A DNA stretch of 64,000 nucleotides from Bdellovibrio bacteriovorus. GTDB taxonomy: Bacteria > Bdellovibrionota > Bdellovibrionia > Bdellovibrionales > Bdellovibrionaceae. Within the stretch, counting starts at the first letter, position 1. Each line of letters starts with the position of its first letter. The stretch covers positions 372,001 to 436,000 of the forward strand of contig NZ_LUKD01000005.1 of assembly GCF_001592745.1 (NCBI RefSeq), in the 5' to 3' direction. The notes beneath the pieces are model-generated. The model saw only the letters and a program-made list of their open reading frames with translations. It was not told the DNA's origin and did not search any database. Shown one piece after another: positions 60,135 through 64,000 of the stretch. The translations under genes were made by a program, and so were the position numbers.

Positions 60135-60439
60135 TCTGAAAACTCCTAAGTTGCAAAAACAAAAAAAGAAAATTTAAAAAATCAAAACTAAAACGCCCCA
60201 AAAACCCAGGCCATCGCATCCACCAGAACCAACCGCCGAAGGCCAGAAAACCACAAAAACCGATGCCAGCCCTTGAAACGAAGAAACGAACACGTTCTTT
60301 GCCGCGAGCTCTGTGCTGGCCTCTGTACTCAGTGGCGAGTTCCGCAGCAGTAGCCCCAAAGGGGCACGTCCGCGAGGACTGTCCGAGCCAATGAGAACAG
60401 AGGCCAGCACAGAGCTCGCGGCAAAGCACCGAGATCGAC
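60135..60439. other. fadI-fadJ intergenic region (305 bases)
   Basis: No gene here; short frames on both strands are products of the inverted repeat at 60297-60426. The section nearest fadJ (60135-60296) is rich in A and C on the plus strand, holds no recognisable promoter on the reverse strand, and would be the fadJ leader. Confidence 0.6.
60297..60426. repeat. Large intergenic inverted repeat C between fadI and fadJ
   Basis: Arms 60297-60326 and 60397-60426 are perfect 30-base inverted copies centred on TGCTGGCC/GGCCAGCA. With scattered mismatches pairing continues inward to about 60336/60387. The loop has its own hairpins: GCCCCaaaGGGGC (60353-60365) and GTCCgcgaGGAC (60368-60379). On the reverse transcript it lies between fadI and fadJ, where it could protect fadI mRNA, act as attenuator or be a mobile element. 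Confidence 0.92.
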
Positions 60440-61783
60440 CTACCCCTCGTTCTCAAGAACCATCGATCCGCCTTGGCCTCCACCAATACAAAGTGTCGCC
60501 AAGCCAAACTGAACGTTTCTGCGTTTCATCTCTTTTGCCAAAGTGAGAACGATACGAGTTCCTGTCGCTCCTACGGGGTGACCGAAAGCAATCGCGCCGC
60601 CGTTCACATTCAAGATGTCATCACGGATTTCACCGACTTTGGAAGTTAAGCCTAATTTTTCTTGGGCAAATTTGTCAGAATCCATAGCTTTTTGGCAGGC
60701 CATGACTTGGGCTGCAAACGCTTCGTTCAACTCAACAAGTCCCATGTCTTTCATTGAAAGACCCGCGCGCTTCAACGCCAACGGTGAAGAGTACGCAGGG
60801 CCTAATCCCATGCGCTCAGGTTCCAGACCGGCAAAGCCGTAGGAACGGATTGTTGCCAGTGGCTTGTAACCCAAAGAGTCCGCTTTTTCACGAGACATCA
60901 TCAACACCATCGCGGCGCCATCTGTGATCGGGCATGAGTTCCCCGCCGTAATAGAACCTGTCGCTTTATCAAAGAAAGGTTTCAATTTCGCCAAAGCTTC
61001 GATCGTTTGAGATTCACGAGGACCGATGTCGTCAGAGACAACTTCTTTGTATTCAGGAGACAGATACACCGGAGTGATCTCTTCCTTCATACGTCCCTCT
61101 TTCATCGCTTGTGCCGCTCTTAAGTGCGAGCGAAGAGCAAATTGATCTTGCATATCGCGAGATAAGCCCCACTCTTTTGCTAAGATCTCGGCCGTTTGTC
61201 CCATGTTGATGCCGACGAAAGGATCTGTTAGACCCAACATCACAGAGATTTGCGGGAAGTGTTCGTCACGCATATTTCCTTGCAACAAAGCTTTGATCTG
61301 ATTCATGTCTGCTTTGAAAAGCTTCCACAACAAAGGCAAAGCTTGCTTCGGACCTTTTGCCGCAAAAAGACCGTCGTAGATATCTTGGAATTTTTTAGGA
61401 AGAAGCGTCGGCATTTGCGACATGCTTTCCGTACCACCGGCAAGAACAACATCCATCGTTCCGGATTTAATTTTTTCGTAACCGTTAGAGATAGACTCTA
61501 AAGCGGAAGCACAGTTTCTATGCACTGTGTACGCGGAGGTCTTTAAAGGAATGCCTGAATTCAAAGCAACAACGCGAGAAATGTTTACGGCATCAGGAGG
61601 ATTTCCGGTGTTGCCGATAATCACTTCGTCAACACTGTTCACATCAAGATTAGTTTTTGCGATGAGTTGTTTTAAGGCAGTTTTTCCAAGTTCTGCCGGA
61701 TGAACTTTCTTAAGTTTTGTCCCTGCTTTTGCGAACGGTGTACGAACACCTTCAACAAGAACCACATCACGTGGTGATTTCAT
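60440..61783 (-). CDS. fadI: Acetyl-CoA acyltransferase (3-ketoacyl-CoA thiolase, FadI-type)
   Basis: 447 residues. The nucleophilic cysteine is in VHRNCASALESISNGYE near residue 95, the acid/base His in GGAIAFGHPVGATGTR near 395, and the second Cys in LCIGGGQGGSMVLE near the end. NEAFAAQVMACQKAMDS is also typical. It cleaves 3-ketoacyl-CoA to acetyl-CoA in the last beta-oxidation step, with FadJ as partner. It lies upstream of fadJ on the same strand, separated by the inverted repeat region. The promoter would lie just above 61783. Confidence 0.95.
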   Translation of the reverse strand: MKSPRDVVLVEGVRTPFAKAGTKLKKVHPAELGKTALKQLIAKTNLDVNSVDEVIIGNTGNPPDAVNISRVVALNSGIPLKTSAYTVHRNCASALESISNGYEKIKSGTMDVVLAGGTESMSQMPTLLPKKFQDIYDGLFAAKGPKQALPLLWKLFKADMNQIKALLQGNMRDEHFPQISVMLGLTDPFVGINMGQTAEILAKEWGLSRDMQDQFALRSHLRAAQAMKEGRMKEEITPVYLSPEYKEVVSDDIGPRESQTIEALAKLKPFFDKATGSITAGNSCPITDGAAMVLMMSREKADSLGYKPLATIRSYGFAGLEPERMGLGPAYSSPLALKRAGLSMKDMGLVELNEAFAAQVMACQKAMDSDKFAQEKLGLTSKVGEIRDDILNVNGGAIAFGHPVGATGTRIVLTLAKEMKRRNVQFGLATLCIGGGQGGSMVLENEG

Positions 61784-61972
61784 GCAATTCTCCTTAATTG
61801 GTATAAGCCATTAAAATCATATGTCTTTTCGGTTGTTCCACCAAATATAAATAGCAACAAAATGAGGCAGATCTGGACCTGACGCACCGCGCCCCTTAGC
61901 TTGAAGAACGCGAAAGCCTTGTCCAGCTTGAAGAAGAACCTAAAAAATAGAAGCAGAACTCTAGAAATGAGG

Positions 61973-61995
61973 AAGGGTCACCTAGACCCTTTTTA
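61973..61995. terminator. Hairpin with T tract, part of a terminator pair
   Basis: AAGGGTC (61973-61979) pairs with GACCCTT (61985-61991) and is followed by TTT on the plus strand. It lies between fadI and the secreted protein gene, on the downstream side of the latter. Alone it would terminate plus-strand transcripts, of which I see none, so its role is unclear. Confidence 0.4.
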
Positions 61996-61998
61996 AAG

Positions 61999-62023
61999 AA
62001 GCCTCATCGGAATCGCGAGGCTT
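61999..62023 (-). terminator. Probable terminator after the secreted protein gene
   Basis: On the reverse strand AAGCCTC and GAGGCTT form a seven-base stem with a short loop, followed by a T-rich tract. It ends the transcript from the secreted protein gene. Confidence 0.7.
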
Positions 62024-62040
62024 TATACAAAACAAATCAG

Positions 62041-62706
62041 CTAATCGCGGATTACGGGCTTTAAGAAAAACACACTCTGCCAAAATAGACGTGTGTGTTC
62101 GTAGTTCATGGCCCTGAAGTCTTCTTTTGAAAAAATCGAAGATACAAAAAAACGAGTCAGATCACTTTGAAAACCTGTCGAAATCGGGTCAATGGCAGAG
62201 TAAACGATCTCATGCAGGACGAGGGCGACTTTATTGACGTCATCCAGACGATGCCACATCTTGCGATCGATACGAATCGCGTTCACCCGACGTTCGGCAA
62301 ATTGCACGAGCGGATAGCCCTTCCAATGACCATCAACGAAATTATCATCTGTGGTTAACACCAAGGGGCCCTCGACCAATTCCCACTGCAGGCGACGAGC
62401 GGTATTATATAAATGCATCATCACTTCTGGAGAAAACTGATTCAGGTCGATGAGTTTTCGATAAATCTTTTCGCGAGGAAAAGACGCCGGAAACAGACGG
62501 AAGACGGCTTCTTTTTTCAGTCCTAATACGAAAGTTGTTTTTGAAGGTAGGGAGGCATCATAAGGCGAGCGCTCCAACAGATCCAGAAGATAGGCTTTTT
62601 CACCAACGACAATCCCCTTTCCGCCATTGCTTTCTCGATTTTCAAGAGTCCCCGCCGTGGCCACGAAAGAAAACATCAATATGAAAAAGAAACCTAAAGT
62701 TTTCAT
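62041..62706 (-). CDS. Secreted protein, unknown function
   Basis: 221 residues with a signal peptide (LGFFFILMFSFVATAG) and GGGAGC ahead of the ATG. Mature start ENRESNGGKGIVVGEKAYLLDLLERS and the later VALVLHEIVYSAID recall small exported proteins common in Bdellovibrio that combine a glycine-rich opening, YLLD and a VHEALY-like motif. That link is from memory and unverified. HEIVY is not a full HExxH motif. It lies ten bases downstream of a TIGR02147-family gene, so the two are likely one operon. Confidence 0.75.
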   Translation of the reverse strand: MKTLGFFFILMFSFVATAGTLENRESNGGKGIVVGEKAYLLDLLERSPYDASLPSKTTFVLGLKKEAVFRLFPASFPREKIYRKLIDLNQFSPEVMMHLYNTARRLQWELVEGPLVLTTDDNFVDGHWKGYPLVQFAERRVNAIRIDRKMWHRLDDVNKVALVLHEIVYSAIDPISTGFQSDLTRFFVSSIFSKEDFRAMNYEHTRLFWQSVFFLKPVIRD

Positions 62707-62716
62707 CAGTAGCTCC

Positions 62717-63517
62717 CTAAGTTTTGTTAATGAGCGGGTAAAGTGAAATGCTCAGTTGGTAAATCTGATCTTTCTCGTCGCAGTCATCCAGAAATTGCCC
62801 CAGTTTACGACGGAATTGTTTGATCATTTTTTTGGCTTCAAGAAGTTTTTTTGCACTGGTTGCCATCATCATCGATGACTGATCTCTCTCTTCAAGAGTG
62901 AACTTTTCTAAGGCGCTATGCGCCCGAATTAAAATTTCGGATTGCATTTTTCGATGAGCTTCCGACGCGCGAGTTTCGCTTAAAATGTCGGTACTGAAAC
63001 CCTCGGAAGTGTCGAACCAGCGACCCTTTTCGTCGATCTCTAAAAGCCCCACACGCATCAGTCGATCGCGACACTCGGCCGCTTGTTTTTCACTAATCCC
63101 CACGGTCTTTGCGACCCATTTAAGATCCGGCTCAAAGGACTTCAGCTTCATCAACTCAAGAACTTGGTAATGAGTGATGTCTGAAATTATTTTGAAAGAA
63201 TCTTCGGAGATCTGCTTGTAAGGAACAATTTTCTTCGGCGTTACCGGAAGAGCTTTACGACGATATTTATTTGCCTCTACTACTTTATAGCGATCAATTT
63301 CTTCGGCGCTCAGTCGCAGTTTTTTGCCGATACGCTCTACCAACTCGGGATGCACCGGGCGTTCATTGCGCAAGATCTTAGATAAACGCGAGTTGTCGAC
63401 ATCAATAAACAAAGCAAAAGAGCGAAGGGAATATCGAGGATTCACCTTCTTCTTGGCGTCAAAAGTGAACCGCAGAAATTCAACGAAATCTTGCTTTTGC
63501 TTCACATCATTAGTCAT
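62717..63517 (-). CDS. TIGR02147/DUF4423 family protein, putative regulator
   Basis: 266 residues from the likely ATG at 63517; the longer frame begins at a TTG (63541). Same architecture as the protein at 14616-15416: N-terminal HTH (YSLRSFALFIDVDNSRLSKILRNER), EDSFKIISDITHYQVLELMKL, a winged-helix-like segment (WVAKTVGISEKQAAECRDRLMRVGLL) and a helical C-terminal DUF4423 region. Identity between the two copies is modest, so they are old paralogues. It lies directly upstream of a secreted-protein gene in the same operon, suggesting a regulatory pairing. No strong ribosome binding site at either start. Confidence 0.8.
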   Translation of the reverse strand: MTNDVKQKQDFVEFLRFTFDAKKKVNPRYSLRSFALFIDVDNSRLSKILRNERPVHPELVERIGKKLRLSAEEIDRYKVVEANKYRRKALPVTPKKIVPYKQISEDSFKIISDITHYQVLELMKLKSFEPDLKWVAKTVGISEKQAAECRDRLMRVGLLEIDEKGRWFDTSEGFSTDILSETRASEAHRKMQSEILIRAHSALEKFTLEERDQSSMMMATSAKKLLEAKKMIKQFRRKLGQFLDDCDEKDQIYQLSISLYPLINKT

Positions 63518-63707
63518 GCGGGCAATCAACCGTGCGTACAAGCACTTGTCAATAAGCGGGTACGTTTAACGTACCCAAGTTCTAGAACCACAAAGAAATT
63601 TCAGGGACAAATGTACTCGAAATCCGCTACAGATCTGCAATCTACGAAAGACTCCCCGGAATTCTCGTTGCTAAAATGAGGCCTCAACGCTCACAAGGAT
63701 AGGCATC

Positions 63708-64000
63708 GTGAATTCAAATACCGTCGTACTCAGACGCAGTTCTCCCCTGACCCGCGAAGAAGTTCGCGCTCTTCTGGAAAGCCTCGTGCAGGCTTTGGTT
63801 CCCCAACCTGGAAGCATCCGTGTCAATTACACCCAGGCAGAAAGAACGACGATCTATCACATCGATTGCCCTAAAGAATGCATTGGGCACCTCATTGGAG
63901 CTAAGGGTCGTACCGTCTCGAGTTTACGAACACTTCTCACGGCCATCACCGCGGGACACGGCTTCCGATCGATCATTGAAATCCCCTTCTACGAAATATA
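63708..64000 (+). CDS. khpA: KH-domain RNA-binding protein KhpA-like (cut by window edge)
   Basis: A GTG at 63708, with AAGGAT about nine bases upstream, opens a frame that runs off the window (97 codons). The KH motif is visible: IDCPKECIGHLIGAKGRTVSSLRTLLTAI, with the GAKG loop typical of KhpA; the segment ends IIEIPFYE. KhpA proteins bind RNA and pair with KhpB in firmicutes. The N-terminal about 40 residues are an extra helical region. An unmarked extra tail may lie beyond the edge. Confidence 0.85.
   Translation, partial: MNSNTVVLRRSSPLTREEVRALLESLVQALVPQPGSIRVNYTQAERTTIYHIDCPKECIGHLIGAKGRTVSSLRTLLTAITAGHGFRSIIEIPFYEI

Noticed and set aside
60112-60546. Frames on both strands across inverted repeat C
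   Set aside because: Both frames pass through the symmetrical arms and have no plausible start signals; they are products of the palindrome.
1-64000. CRISPR array, prophage or insertion sequence
   Set aside because: I saw no spaced identical repeats with unique spacers, no transposase or integrase frame, and no phage structural genes.

Overview
This window looks like chromosomal DNA of a Bdellovibrio-like predatory bacterium (Bdellovibrionota). The case rests on gene content. It has two genes of the TIGR02147/DUF4423 family known mainly from Bdellovibrio and Fibrobacter, and many small secreted or lipid-anchored proteins of unknown function. Three different predicted HExxH metallopeptidases are exported. 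It also has a fused isobutyryl-CoA mutase (IcmF), a FadI/FadJ pair, and a relative of deltaproteobacterial-type uncharacterised families. Base composition looks moderate and fairly even. I see no rRNA, prophage, insertion sequence or CRISPR array. Species assignment is inference.

Layout. 0-5 kb (minus): diadenylate cyclase CdaA (cut by the edge), FtsH, TilS and an aldehyde dehydrogenase. 5-8.5 kb (minus): a prepilin-like protein, small unknowns, a START-like protein, a zinc-ribbon protein, GlpX and a thioesterase. 8.5-13.6 kb: PgsA, then an EmrB-EmrA-TolC tripartite pump divergent from a MarR regulator, with a nested dyad between them. 13.6-19.5 kb: periplasmic binding protein, TIGR02147 protein, secreted proteins (one with HELRH), tRNA-Gly, and a SUMF1-domain protein lacking the catalytic cysteines. 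19.4-24.8 kb (minus): a YbhGFSR-like ABC exporter with the tandem ATPase split into two genes, then a secreted HEFGH peptidase. 25-32.8 kb: a HAMP-less chemoreceptor; a wecE-rmlA-rmlB-glycosyltransferase operon; two convergent glycosyltransferases translationally coupled to feoAB. 35-42.3 kb: a protein with a BP74-like domain, a head-to-head pair of PTPS paralogues (PTPS-III and PTPS-I motifs), Psd, a FAD dehydrogenase, and a striking Tyr/Glu - Cys - Arg/Lys repeat protein. 42.4-43.2 kb: a gene-poor stretch rich in inverted repeats. 43.5-48.4 kb (minus): IcmF, enoyl-CoA hydratase and 3-hydroxybutyryl-CoA dehydrogenase. 48.5-57.8 kb: SH3-like secreted protein, Mpo1-like protein, PlsC, a protein with RelA/SpoT-like motifs, lipoproteins including a metzincin-type peptidase, a CPXCG protein, GNAT and FAD oxidoreductase. 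57.9-61.8 kb (minus): fadI-fadJ with a large inverted repeat between them. 62-64 kb: secreted protein plus second TIGR02147 gene, then a KhpA-type KH protein cut by the edge.

How genes work together. IcmF, crotonase, Hbd, FadI and FadJ form a fatty-acid and branched/odd-chain acyl-CoA degradation set, which fits growth on prey lipid. WecE, RmlA and RmlB should make a dTDP-amino-dideoxy sugar used by the adjacent glycosyltransferases for a surface glycan. PgsA, Psd and PlsC serve phospholipid synthesis.

Most unusual items. (1) Three large, different intergenic inverted repeats (42449-42583, 57815-57884, 60297-60426) and three diverged 35-bp palindromic units with compensatory changes (42711-42905). 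(2) The charge-segregated repeat protein at 40664-42349. (3) The divergent RelA/SpoT-like protein at 50989-52095 coupled to PlsC. (4) The PTPS-III/PTPS-I head-to-head pair. (5) A tRNA-Gly in which the near-invariant G19-C56 pair is replaced by A19-U56. All functions are read from sequence pattern and memory of families; no search was run.
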